Shown here one piece after another: positions 17,773-26,633 of a stretch of DNA of 64,000 nucleotides. The stretch spans positions 222,754 through 286,753 of the forward strand of contig NZ_BMDO01000007.1 of NCBI RefSeq assembly GCF_014635825.1, read 5' to 3'. The position numbers were made by a program, and so were the translations under genes. The notes under the pieces are model-generated. The model saw nothing but the letters and a program-made list of their open reading frames with translations, made no database searches and had not been told where the DNA came from. The stretch is from Mucilaginibacter galii (GTDB lineage Bacteria; Bacteroidota; Bacteroidia; Sphingobacteriales; Sphingobacteriaceae). Position 1 is the stretch's first letter, and every line of letters starts with the position of its first letter.

Positions 17773-18159
17773 ATGAAAAAGATCTTAATGTTATGCTGTT
17801 TCGTTTTAGGAATCAGCGCAGTTAGCTTTGCCCAAGGTGGCGGCAGACAAAGAATGACTCCTGAAGAACAAGCTAAGGGCCTTCAAACACAGTTGAAACT
17901 TACGGATGATCAAACATCAAAAATTACTGCTATTTATCAAACGCAAGCCAAATCAATGGACAGCCTAAGAACTGCCAGCAACGGCGACAGACAAGCTATG
18001 ATGAGCGCTTATCGCCCAATTATGGAAGCTAATAACGCTAAAGTTAAAGCCTTGCTTACAGCTGAGCAAAAAGAAGCTTTTGACAAAATGCAAGCTGAAA
18101 GAATGAACAGAATGCGCCAGGGTGGCGGCGGCGGTAACCCTCCACCATCACAAAAATAA
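17773..18159 (+). CDS. Small periplasmic protein with LTxxQ motifs (Spy/CpxP-like)
   Basis: A 128-residue exported protein. Signal peptide 1-20 (SFA-Q). The mature part is almost entirely helical and Gln/Lys/Met-rich, with two LTxxQ-type motifs (LKLTDDQTSKI and LLTAEQKEAF) about 50 residues apart, as in Spy, CpxP and Bacteroidota DUF4890-like proteins. The C-terminus is a Gly/Pro-rich tail (GGGGGNPPPSQK). Such proteins act as periplasmic chaperones or stress sensors; this is family knowledge and not shown here. A terminator follows directly, so it is a single-gene unit. Confidence 0.75.
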   Translation: MKKILMLCCFVLGISAVSFAQGGGRQRMTPEEQAKGLQTQLKLTDDQTSKITAIYQTQAKSMDSLRTASNGDRQAMMSAYRPIMEANNAKVKALLTAEQKEAFDKMQAERMNRMRQGGGGGNPPPSQK

Positions 18160-18164
18160 TTTAT

Positions 18165-18198
18165 AAAAGAAGCGGCGATGAGCCGCTTTTTTTATTTT
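18165..18198 (+). terminator. Rho-independent terminator
   Basis: Stem AGCGGC (18171-18176) / GCCGCT (18182-18187) with loop GATGA, followed by a run of seven T and more T-rich sequence. It ends the Spy-like gene. The bioF start lies only 18 bases beyond it. Confidence 0.85.
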
Positions 18199-18215
18199 AG
18201 CACAAATTTTTAAAG

Positions 18216-19334
18216 TTGACCGCGCAAGAATATTTACAACAAAAGCTACAATCAAGGCAACAATTAAATGCCTATCGGCAATTACAGCCCGAAAATGGAC
18301 TGGTTGACTTTTGTTCTAATGATTATCTCGGCTTTTCAAGATCACCGCTACTAAAAGCGCTTATCAGCGAAGAGATAAGCAATCACCCCTCAGCTCTAAA
18401 TGGTTCAACAGGTTCCAGGCTCTTAGCCGGTAACACCCGTTACGCAGAAGAACTGGAACATAACATAGCCACTTACCATCATGCGCAAGCGGGTTTACTC
18501 TTTAATTCTGGATACGATGCTAACCTGGGCTTACTATCATCTGTACCACAGCGTGGCGATACCGTTATACACGATGAACTGGCTCATGCGTCCATCATTG
18601 ATGGTATTAGACTAAGCCACGCCAAACGCTACAGTTTTAAGCATAACAATTTAGATGACCTGGAGCAGAAATTGAAGAATGCGCAAGGTTTATGTTATGT
18701 GGTTATAGAAAGTGTTTATTCCATGGATGGCGACCTTGCCCCACTGATATCTATTGTTAACCTGGTAAACAGCTACAACGCCGCCTTAATTGTAGACGAA
18801 GCGCACGCATTTGGCGTATTTGGTAAAGGATTAATCAATCATCTTAATTTAGAAGACAAAGTATTTGCAAGGGTGATAACCTTTGGGAAAGCCTTAGGTT
18901 GCCATGGTGCCATTGTGTTGGGCAGCGATGAGCTCCGCCAATATCTCATTAACTTTGCCCGCTCGTTCATTTACACTACGGCTGCTCCCTTCCACAACTT
19001 AGCGGCTGTTAAAATGGCTTATCAGTTATTAGAAAAATCGTCACCTGTAGTCAACACACTCAAGTTTAATATTGAGCTCTACAATAATTTAATGGGCGAT
19101 GCTGAGGCACTATTGAACACCGGGGCCATTCAAACCTTGACGATTGGCGGCAACGAGGCAACAAAAGCAATAGCAGTGCATTTAAAGAATCATGGATATG
19201 ATGTACGCCCCATCTTAAGCCCTACTGTACCCACCGGCACAGAAAGGTTAAGAATTTGTTTGCATGCGTATAATACAACAGAAGAAATTGCCGGACTTGC
19301 CGGCCACATAAAAAATTCTATCAATGGCAAATAA
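18216..19334 (+). CDS. bioF: 8-amino-7-oxononanoate synthase
   Basis: Condenses pimeloyl-ACP (or -CoA) with alanine, the first committed step of biotin ring assembly. The 372-residue fold-type I PLP enzyme shows NDYLGFS, GSTGSRLLAGN, the aspartate in IVDEAHAFGVFG and PLP lysine K225 in TFGKALGCHGA. The start codon is TTG at 18216; it gives the expected N-terminal length and no ATG lies nearby in frame. The gene overlaps bioD by 11 bases. It begins immediately after a terminator, so its promoter must lie in or before that hairpin or it depends on read-through. bioA, bioB and bioC are not in the window. Confidence 0.92.
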   Translation: MTAQEYLQQKLQSRQQLNAYRQLQPENGLVDFCSNDYLGFSRSPLLKALISEEISNHPSALNGSTGSRLLAGNTRYAEELEHNIATYHHAQAGLLFNSGYDANLGLLSSVPQRGDTVIHDELAHASIIDGIRLSHAKRYSFKHNNLDDLEQKLKNAQGLCYVVIESVYSMDGDLAPLISIVNLVNSYNAALIVDEAHAFGVFGKGLINHLNLEDKVFARVITFGKALGCHGAIVLGSDELRQYLINFARSFIYTTAAPFHNLAAVKMAYQLLEKSSPVVNTLKFNIELYNNLMGDAEALLNTGAIQTLTIGGNEATKAIAVHLKNHGYDVRPILSPTVPTGTERLRICLHAYNTTEEIAGLAGHIKNSINGK

Positions 19335-19953
19335 ACCACCTTTGTTTGTAACCGGTATAGGCACCGATGTGGGTAAAACCGTAGTGTCGGCCATATTAGT
19401 TGAAAAGCTCAAAGCCGACTATTGGAAGCCCATTCAATCGGGCGATTTAGATAACACTGATACCATGAAGGTGCAAGCCCTCATCTCCAATCCAATCTCT
19501 AAGTTCCAACCCGAAGCCTATCGGTTAACACAGCCCTTTTCACCACATAAGTCGGCAGACCTGGACGGCATCGCCATTGATCTGAATCAAATAATGCTAC
19601 CTCAGACAGATAACCAACTTATTATAGAAGGCGCAGGCGGACTCATGGTACCCCTAAATAACCAGCATTTTATTATTGACCTCATTCAAAAATTTGATGC
19701 CGAAGTTGTACTGGTTGTTAAACACTATTTAGGCAGCATAAACCACACCCTCCTATCACTCGAACTTTTGAAACAAAAAAAGATCAAAGTGAGAGCTTTG
19801 ATCTTTAATGGGGATAGTGATGAATATGCGGAAAGTGCAATAATATCACACTCTTCTGAAATAAGCACATGTCGTATTAAACGGTCTTTGAAGGAGGTTG
19901 ATAAAGCCTTTATATTAAATGAGAATTTAAACAATAATACCTTTAGGATATAA
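19324..19953 (+). CDS. bioD: Dethiobiotin synthetase
   Basis: ATP-dependent carboxylation of 7,8-diaminopelargonate to dethiobiotin. The 209-residue protein has the P-loop GIGTDVGKTVVSA near residue 11, YWKPIQSGD with the catalytic Lys, SPHKSADLDG and EGAGGLMVPL. It starts inside the last codons of bioF (11-base overlap), a translationally coupled arrangement. The C-terminal third is somewhat divergent. A bidirectional terminator follows. Confidence 0.92.
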   Translation: MANKPPLFVTGIGTDVGKTVVSAILVEKLKADYWKPIQSGDLDNTDTMKVQALISNPISKFQPEAYRLTQPFSPHKSADLDGIAIDLNQIMLPQTDNQLIIEGAGGLMVPLNNQHFIIDLIQKFDAEVVLVVKHYLGSINHTLLSLELLKQKKIKVRALIFNGDSDEYAESAIISHSSEISTCRIKRSLKEVDKAFILNENLNNNTFRI

Positions 19954-19955
19954 AT

Positions 19956-19991
19956 AAAACACCCGATATCATTACTGACGTCGGGTGTTTT
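19956..19991. terminator. Bidirectional Rho-independent terminator
   Basis: Inverted repeat AAAACACCCGA (19956-19966) / TCGGGTGTTTT (19981-19991), with A-rich and T-rich flanks on both sides, sits between the convergent bioD and susD-like genes and can serve both. Confidence 0.85.
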
Positions 19992-20007
19992 GTTAGCAAA
20001 ATGATGA

Positions 20008-21459
20008 TTAATAACCTGGATTCTGCTTTAAGTTTTTATTAAAATTGAGCTCAGTCTGCTCGTAAGGAAGATTAAATTTAAAATCCCCAGCGGCTAAAGT
20101 AGTAAATAGCGGTGCAGTTCCGGTTCCATCGGCTTTATCACCTTTATTAGCACGTTGAACTGGTAAATTCAACCGTTTTAAATCCCAGAACCGATCACCT
20201 TCAAACGCTAACTCCAACCTCCTTTGCAGTAAAATTTCATTTAAAAGTGCAGTTCCAGATAAAGCATTATCCGTCGCAGCCACGTATCCCGTGTAGCGGT
20301 TGGATTTTAGCAAAACTAAATCGGCAACAGCCCCTGCAACGTTGTTGCTTCTATAATAAGCTTCTGCTCTACTCAAAAGAACTTCAGCAGTTCTCAAAAC
20401 TTTCGCATCAACTACCCCAACAGGTGTTCCTGGTCTACCAGCATATTTTATAACATGGTTATAATTAACTGCAGAGTATGGACTCGTCTGAATATAGATA
20501 GTCTTTCTGATATCATTGTTAGCAAACAACTGGTAAAAGTTATAATCTACATTATATTCAGATTTAATTCCCTGACTAACTGTTTGATAATAATTTACAC
20601 CTTGAGCATTTAAGTTGTCCAAGTTTGTATTTTTTACTTTAAATAATACACCTGCATCTGTTGCATCAGTCCAAATGCTACCAAACGTTGTAAGCGAGCC
20701 TACGTTAGGTGTTGTACCTAATGCACGATTAGCAGCTGCAATACAATTTGAATAATCACCTTTATACAAGTAAACCCTAGATAATAAGCCGGCAACTGCA
20801 GCTTTATTCAAGCGACTAACAGTGTTGCTTGCAGAGATAGAATTATTAGCATTTATTAAAGTTTCTGCTTGCGTAAGGTCAGCAATAACTTTGTCATAAA
20901 AACCTTTTACTGGTTCATTAGCTGGTGTAATGGTTGCATCAGTTGTAGTTACGTAGGGAACAGTAAAATCAGCATCACTTGCGTTTAGATAAGTTTTACT
21001 GTATACCCTGCTCATATCAAAGTATACCAATGCCCTTACAGCAAGAGCCTCACCTTTTGCGTTATTTTTGAAAGTTCCATTGGGAAATTTCTCTATATTC
21101 TCTAATATAGCATTCGCACGCCTTATAATGCTATATCCGCTACCAAATAATCCATAAGTGTTTGTGGCTGAGTAACGATACTCATAATAGGGATTTTTTA
21201 AACTTTGTCTGCCTAGAGTGTTAAGTACAAGATTGTCAGACAAAACGTCACCTAAAATATTCCAAATCCCGTTAACAAAATAGGAAGTCGAAGTGCGCAA
21301 ACCATTATACATGCCATTTATATCAAATGTAACGTCAGTTTCGCTCCTAAATGCTTGCTCAGTAGCAACTTGATTATAAGGATATAAATTTAATTTTTCC
21401 TTACTGCAACCGGCTATTAGTATAGCACTTAGCGCAGCTGTATATATTCTTTTGTTCAT
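20008..21459 (-). CDS. SusD/RagB-family nutrient-binding outer-membrane lipoprotein
   Basis: Surface glycan- or nutrient-binding partner of a SusC porin. The 483-residue protein has a lipoprotein signal MNKRIYTAALSAILIAGC (Cys18). SusD features include NLYPYNQVATEQAFRS with FDINGMYNGLR near the N-terminus, the TPR-like helices (AVRALVYFDMSRVY, AAVAGLLSRVYLYKGDY) and the C-terminal RRLELAFEGDRFWDLKRLNLP. It lies 21 bases downstream of the susC-like gene. No glycoside hydrolase, sulfatase or hybrid sensor is adjacent, so the ligand cannot be guessed. The pair looks more AT-rich than its neighbours. Confidence 0.92.
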   Translation of the reverse strand: MNKRIYTAALSAILIAGCSKEKLNLYPYNQVATEQAFRSETDVTFDINGMYNGLRTSTSYFVNGIWNILGDVLSDNLVLNTLGRQSLKNPYYEYRYSATNTYGLFGSGYSIIRRANAILENIEKFPNGTFKNNAKGEALAVRALVYFDMSRVYSKTYLNASDADFTVPYVTTTDATITPANEPVKGFYDKVIADLTQAETLINANNSISASNTVSRLNKAAVAGLLSRVYLYKGDYSNCIAAANRALGTTPNVGSLTTFGSIWTDATDAGVLFKVKNTNLDNLNAQGVNYYQTVSQGIKSEYNVDYNFYQLFANNDIRKTIYIQTSPYSAVNYNHVIKYAGRPGTPVGVVDAKVLRTAEVLLSRAEAYYRSNNVAGAVADLVLLKSNRYTGYVAATDNALSGTALLNEILLQRRLELAFEGDRFWDLKRLNLPVQRANKGDKADGTGTAPLFTTLAAGDFKFNLPYEQTELNFNKNLKQNPGY

Positions 21460-21480
21460 AAAAATTTACTTTTTTCAATA

Positions 21481-24400
21481 TTAAAATCTAACATCAATAC
21501 CAAAAGTGTAACCTTTAATTGGCGGGTAACCGTACAGGTTAAAGGTTCCAGGATAGTCTGTACGTTCGTTATTAGAATCACCAACCTCTGGTAAACCTTT
21601 AAATTTCGTCCATACTGCCAAGTTAGTACCTTGAGCAAATACTCTAATACTCTTAACTTTTAAACGATTGGTAAGTTTGTTATTTAATGTATAACCTAAG
21701 GTAACATCTCTTAAAGTTACATAATCTCCTTTCTCAAGATACTGATCGGAATCATGTACTGTAGCTTGAGTAGGGTCTAATGGATTAGGATAAAGAACTA
21801 CGTCACCGGGTTTTTTCCAATAATTAGAAGCCTCAGTAAACTGATTAGATTGGATTGAACTTCCGTTAGAAGTAGCGTCTTGCAAGATTTGGTTGTAAAT
21901 GTAATTACCACCGGAATAGTACAGTCTAGCAGAGAAATCTATTCCTTTGTAAAATAAATTAGTTCCAACCGTTCCATAGTATTTTACATTTGGCGATTTA
22001 CCATTTAATAACACCTCTTGACCACTTGGGTAAGTTTCGGTTTCGCTACCATCACGGTTATAATAAACAGCTTTACCATTAGCAGGATTCACTCCTTTAT
22101 AGCGTGTTAAATAAAACGTTCCTATAGGCTGTCCTACAACAAGTTGACCAAAACCAGCGGATGAAGCTAAACTTGCATTATCTACATAAAGTTCAGAAAT
22201 TTCATTGTCATTGTGTGTATAATTCAACGTTACATCCCATCTAAAATCTTTCTTGCGAATTACGTTACCTGTAACTGCAAATTCTACACCGTAATTTCTA
22301 ACTGCGCCTATGTTACCTGTGTATGAAGAAAAACCAGTTGTTTGTGAAACCTGAACCTGATATAACAAGTTCTTATTGTTACGCGAGTAATAATCTATCT
22401 CACCAGTTATGCGACCGTCAAGAAAACCGTAAGTTAGGCCAATGTCTTTAGCATAGGTTGTCTCCCAAGTAAGGTTTGGATTTGCCAACCTTGCCGGTAC
22501 AGCAGCGGTTTGATCATTGTATCTTCCAGTTAATGAATAAGTACCCAAAGCTTCATAATTGCCTATGTTGTTGTTACCGGAAGTTCCGTATGAACCTCGT
22601 AACTTCAAGTCAGTCACCCATTCAGGCAAAGTAAAAAACTTCTCTTGTCTTAGGTCCCAACCCGCACCAACGGCATAAAAGTTCGCAAATCTAACATTGG
22701 CACCAAAACGTGATGAACCATCACGACGTCCACTTAAATTAATTGAATACCTTTTGTCGAAATCATACTGTACTCGTCCGAAGTAAGATATCAAAGCAAA
22801 CTCATTTATAGACGTAGTTGCAGCTGTAGGAGTTGCAGCGTTTTCTAAAGTAGTATAGTCTTTAGATGGAAAACCTCTTCCGGTTGCGCTGAGGGAATAA
22901 AGGTTGCTTTTATTATATTCCGTTCCAGCTAATATGTTAATATTATGTTTATCAGCTATAGTTTGTAACCAATTAGCTGTGTTCGTAAATGTATAGAAAA
23001 AATCTTGTTGAATCTGGTCTTGCTTTTGGTTATAGCCCAATATGCTAGCTAAGTTTGAACCAGGTTGTAAATAAGATTGATATTTCAATGTGTTATAGTT
23101 AATACCATACTGACTTCTCAATAATAAGTGTTTGAAAAAACGAGCTTCTCCAAAGAAAGTTCCGAATTGATTTAATCTGTCGTAAGAAACAGGGTTGTTA
23201 ACGGCTCCTTCTAAAGGTGAAAAGCCGTTAGACAATGTGGTATTGTAACTACCATCTGCATTGTAAACCTGCTCGTAAGGGTTAAAGAAAAACAATGCAC
23301 CATACGAATTTTGTGAATTATATGCCTCACGCACTCGATTATCATGGGTCTGGGTAACACCAATGTTTGTACCTAATTTAAACCAGTCTTTTATTTGATA
23401 TTCGACATTTAACCTACCACCTTTTCTTTTAAATGTTGAAAATCTTTCAACACCTGGATAGTCACTGATGTTACCTGATAAATAATATTTAATCTTATCT
23501 GCACCACCAGATAATGCTAACTCATGAGTTTTTGTAGTCGCATTTTGCAATAAATAATCTCTCCAATCGCCGGCACCTCTGCTTATAGCTAAATTCCATA
23601 AGTCAGTACGTTGAGTAGGTGTCAAAGTTGTAATATCAGTACCAGCTGGATATCCCCTATTTGTAATCATAGTATCTATCGTACCATTAGTAAAGCCCAA
23701 TTCATACTCGTATTGCAATTTCTCTTGGGCATTCATCAAGCTAACATTTTTGAGCTTCTGTGCTTGAGTTTTACCATACTGAAATGAATACCTTACTGTT
23801 GGAGCCCCAGGACGACCTTGCTTTGTATTTACAACTAATACACCGTTACCAGCACGAGAACCGTAGATAGCAGTGGCATCAGCGTCTTTTAATACAACAA
23901 CGTTTTCAATATCATTAGGATTTAATCCATTATAAGCAGTGGTGGAAACTTGAACACCGTCAACAATTATTAATGGTTCTGATGACGCTGTGATCGATCC
24001 AGTACCGCGAATTCTAATGTAAGCGTTAGCACCTGGTCTACCGCTTGACCCTGTAACCTGCAATCCTGGAGCAGTACCTTGTAAAAGTTGAGTAAATGAA
24101 GCAATTGGTTTTTGCTCGACTTCCTTACTTCCAACTATTGATACAGCACCTGGCAAATCTTTTCTTTGCAGTGATTGATAACCAGCTGATACTACAACTT
24201 CATTTAGTGATCTTACATCAGACCTTAATGACACTGTCACATTATCAGTTCCCGAAATAGATACTTCTTGAGTGACAAAACCTACATAATTAATAACTAA
24301 TGTAGTTGCACCTGTAGGAACATTCAGTGTAAAATTCCCGTTTGGATCGGTTTGCGTTCCGCTGGTAGATCCTTTAACGACCACACTAACACCAGGTAAA

Positions 24401-24513
24401 GGCTGCCCGTCATCGGCGCCAGTCACTTTACCCGTAATCTTTCTGCCTTGCGCAAATGTGTTTGATACAACACATATACTCAAAGCCAGAAGAATAAGTA
24501 GAATTTTCTTCAT
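21481..24513 (-). CDS. SusC/RagA-family TonB-dependent outer-membrane transporter
   Basis: A 1010-residue TonB-linked porin that imports ligand captured by its SusD partner. Signal peptide 1-21 (TFA-Q); carboxypeptidase-like regulatory domain about 25-110 (KITGKVTGADDGQPLPGVSV); a short VVSAGYQSLQRKDLPGAVS segment that resembles the TonB box/plug start; plug with NPNDIENVVVLKDADATAIYG and GSRAGNGVLVV; then a long beta-barrel ending in Phe (FGIDVRF). All are standard SusC family traits. The gene precedes its SusD partner in one operon. About 277 bases upstream, before argS ends, hold no gene; I could not find a clear -33/-7 pair there. Confidence 0.94.
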   Translation of the reverse strand: MKKILLILLALSICVVSNTFAQGRKITGKVTGADDGQPLPGVSVVVKGSTSGTQTDPNGNFTLNVPTGATTLVINYVGFVTQEVSISGTDNVTVSLRSDVRSLNEVVVSAGYQSLQRKDLPGAVSIVGSKEVEQKPIASFTQLLQGTAPGLQVTGSSGRPGANAYIRIRGTGSITASSEPLIIVDGVQVSTTAYNGLNPNDIENVVVLKDADATAIYGSRAGNGVLVVNTKQGRPGAPTVRYSFQYGKTQAQKLKNVSLMNAQEKLQYEYELGFTNGTIDTMITNRGYPAGTDITTLTPTQRTDLWNLAISRGAGDWRDYLLQNATTKTHELALSGGADKIKYYLSGNISDYPGVERFSTFKRKGGRLNVEYQIKDWFKLGTNIGVTQTHDNRVREAYNSQNSYGALFFFNPYEQVYNADGSYNTTLSNGFSPLEGAVNNPVSYDRLNQFGTFFGEARFFKHLLLRSQYGINYNTLKYQSYLQPGSNLASILGYNQKQDQIQQDFFYTFTNTANWLQTIADKHNINILAGTEYNKSNLYSLSATGRGFPSKDYTTLENAATPTAATTSINEFALISYFGRVQYDFDKRYSINLSGRRDGSSRFGANVRFANFYAVGAGWDLRQEKFFTLPEWVTDLKLRGSYGTSGNNNIGNYEALGTYSLTGRYNDQTAAVPARLANPNLTWETTYAKDIGLTYGFLDGRITGEIDYYSRNNKNLLYQVQVSQTTGFSSYTGNIGAVRNYGVEFAVTGNVIRKKDFRWDVTLNYTHNDNEISELYVDNASLASSAGFGQLVVGQPIGTFYLTRYKGVNPANGKAVYYNRDGSETETYPSGQEVLLNGKSPNVKYYGTVGTNLFYKGIDFSARLYYSGGNYIYNQILQDATSNGSSIQSNQFTEASNYWKKPGDVVLYPNPLDPTQATVHDSDQYLEKGDYVTLRDVTLGYTLNNKLTNRLKVKSIRVFAQGTNLAVWTKFKGLPEVGDSNNERTDYPGTFNLYGYPPIKGYTFGIDVRF

Positions 24514-24790
24514 TTGTAAATTGTTTGAGTTAATAAAATAGTTTTCTGGAGCGAAAATTATAAATTATAAATCTATTATCCTAGGTATTTGAAAAAAAAT
24601 GTTGTTAATGATAAATATATGTTAACAATTAAGTTAAATATACTAATTAATGAACACAACCTTAATCTCGTAAGAGTTAAATTTGACATTACTGGCAAAT
24701 GATAAGTATAGAAACTAAATTTCCTATCACTATAACACTTCAAGGTTGTAATTCACCAACTAATGACCTACATTATTCAAGCGTTTGTAT

Positions 24791-26554
24791 TTACATACGT
24801 TCTGGAACTTCAATACCTAATAAAAGCATAGCTTTAGCAATAATTTTTGCCGTAGAGGCAGACAAATTCAACCTAAAAGCCTTCAATTCTTCATTTTCGG
24901 CTTGTAAAATTGATTTTTCGTGGTAAAATTTATTGTAAACCTTGGCCAGTTCGTAAACGTAGTTGGCAATAGCGGCGGGATTGAAATCTTTAGCTGCCTG
25001 ATTAACTGTTTCGGGATATTGACTCATGGCAATGATGAGGTCGCGTTCTACGGAGTCGGGTTCGGTAATTGTTGAAACTACAGTGACCTCTCCTCCCCTG
25101 CTCATTACAGATTTGATCCGGGCATGGGTATATTGTATAAACGGACCGGTATGACCTTGAAAATCTACCGACTCGTTAGGATCGAATAACAGGCGTTTTT
25201 TAGGATCTACCTTTAATAAGAAGTATTTGAGTGCGCCCATACCTATTATATAATACAGGTGTTGTTTGTCTTCTTCAGCAAAATCGGCAGTTTTGCCGAG
25301 CGCTTCTGTTTGTTCTTTGGCAGTGGCTTCCATTTCGCTGATGAGGTCATCGGCATCAACAACGGTTCCTTCACGCGATTTCATTTTTCCGGAGGGAAGA
25401 TCAACCATACCGTAAGACAAATGGTACAATCCCTTAGCCCAAGTCTTACCCAATTTTTGTAAAATCAGAAACAACACTTTAAAATGGTAATCCTGCTCGT
25501 TACCTACTACGTAGATGGACTCGTCCATGCCAAAGTTGTCATACTTCAATTGCGCAGTACCTAGATCTTGAGTGATGTACACGGAGGTACCATCGGCACG
25601 TAACACAAGCTTCTGGTCAAGTCCTTCGTCGGTGAGGTCTATCCAAACAGAACCATCTTCCTTTTTAAAGAATACACCTTTAGCCAGTCCTTCTTCAATA
25701 ATATCTTTACCTAATAAGTAGGTATTCGATTCGTAGTAGTACTGATCAAAGTCGACACCCAGTTTTTTGTATGTTTTTGCAAAGCCATCGTAAACCCAGG
25801 TGTTCATGGTCTTCCAAAGATCAATTACTTCCTCATTGCCAGCTTCCCACTTTTGCAGCATTTGCTGGGCCTGCAATATTAGTGGTGCCGATTTTTTGGC
25901 TTCTTCTTCCGTTTTACCCGCCGCCTTTAATTCTTCAATCTGAACTTTATAAGCCTTATCAAACAACACGTAATATTTACCCACCAAGTGATCGCCTTTC
26001 ATGCCCGAAGATTGTGGAGTTTCGCCATTGCCAAACAGTTGCCAGGCCAGCATCGATTTACAGATGTGTATGCCACGGTCATTAACCAAATTAGCCTTAA
26101 TTACTTCATAACCTGCCGCCTTTAAGATCGCAGCAACCGAGTAGCCTAACAGGTTGTTACGCACATGGCCCAAATGCAATGGCTTATTAGTATTAGGCGA
26201 TGAATACTCTACCATAACCTTTTTGCCGTTAGGCGCAGCTATACCAAAATCCTCTTTAACTACAGTCTCATTATAAACAGCTAACCAATAGCTATCAGCA
26301 ATAGATACATTGAGAAACCCCTTGATAATGTTGAAACCCGAAACTTCTGCAACATTTTCTTGCAGGTAAGTACCAATTTCCTGGCCGGTTTGCTCGGGCG
26401 ATTTACGGGAAAACTTGGTGTAAGGAAAAGTCACTATAGTTACCTGTCCTTCAAACTCCTTGCGGGTTTGCTGCAGGTTAACATCCTGAGGGGTAATTGT
26501 TGTGTTATATAATTGTTTAACAGCTTGTATAGTAGCAGTAGTAATAAAGTCCAT
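24791..26554 (-). CDS. argS: Arginyl-tRNA synthetase
   Basis: Class I synthetase charging tRNA-Arg, 587 residues. It has the N-terminal Add-1 domain, the HIGH-type motif H127-L-G-H130 in KPLHLGHVRNN, the KMSK-like loop GKMKSREGTVV, and the C-terminal anticodon-binding DALR domain ending LLGIEVPERM. The length is normal. It is divergent from two arginine-deiminase-superfamily genes, with a 79-base shared promoter region. On the minus strand TAATTTTG at 26559-26566 fits the -7 pattern but lies very close to the ATG, so its use is doubtful. Confidence 0.96.
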   Translation of the reverse strand: MDFITTATIQAVKQLYNTTITPQDVNLQQTRKEFEGQVTIVTFPYTKFSRKSPEQTGQEIGTYLQENVAEVSGFNIIKGFLNVSIADSYWLAVYNETVVKEDFGIAAPNGKKVMVEYSSPNTNKPLHLGHVRNNLLGYSVAAILKAAGYEVIKANLVNDRGIHICKSMLAWQLFGNGETPQSSGMKGDHLVGKYYVLFDKAYKVQIEELKAAGKTEEEAKKSAPLILQAQQMLQKWEAGNEEVIDLWKTMNTWVYDGFAKTYKKLGVDFDQYYYESNTYLLGKDIIEEGLAKGVFFKKEDGSVWIDLTDEGLDQKLVLRADGTSVYITQDLGTAQLKYDNFGMDESIYVVGNEQDYHFKVLFLILQKLGKTWAKGLYHLSYGMVDLPSGKMKSREGTVVDADDLISEMEATAKEQTEALGKTADFAEEDKQHLYYIIGMGALKYFLLKVDPKKRLLFDPNESVDFQGHTGPFIQYTHARIKSVMSRGGEVTVVSTITEPDSVERDLIIAMSQYPETVNQAAKDFNPAAIANYVYELAKVYNKFYHEKSILQAENEELKAFRLNLSASTAKIIAKAMLLLGIEVPERM

Positions 26555-26608
26555 CTTACAAAATTAAATAAAATGCCTTAACCTGCTGTCATTAATTGAA
26601 TGGTTTAA

Positions 26609-26616
26609 TAACTTTG
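26609..26616 (+). promoter_or_regulatory. Candidate -7 promoter element of the arginine deiminase gene
   Basis: TAACTTTG fits TAnnTTTG exactly and lies 18 bases before the ATG at 26634. A TTG 19 bases upstream is missing, so the -33 match is weak. Confidence 0.35.
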
Positions 26617-26633
26617 AAAGCATCCTATTATAT

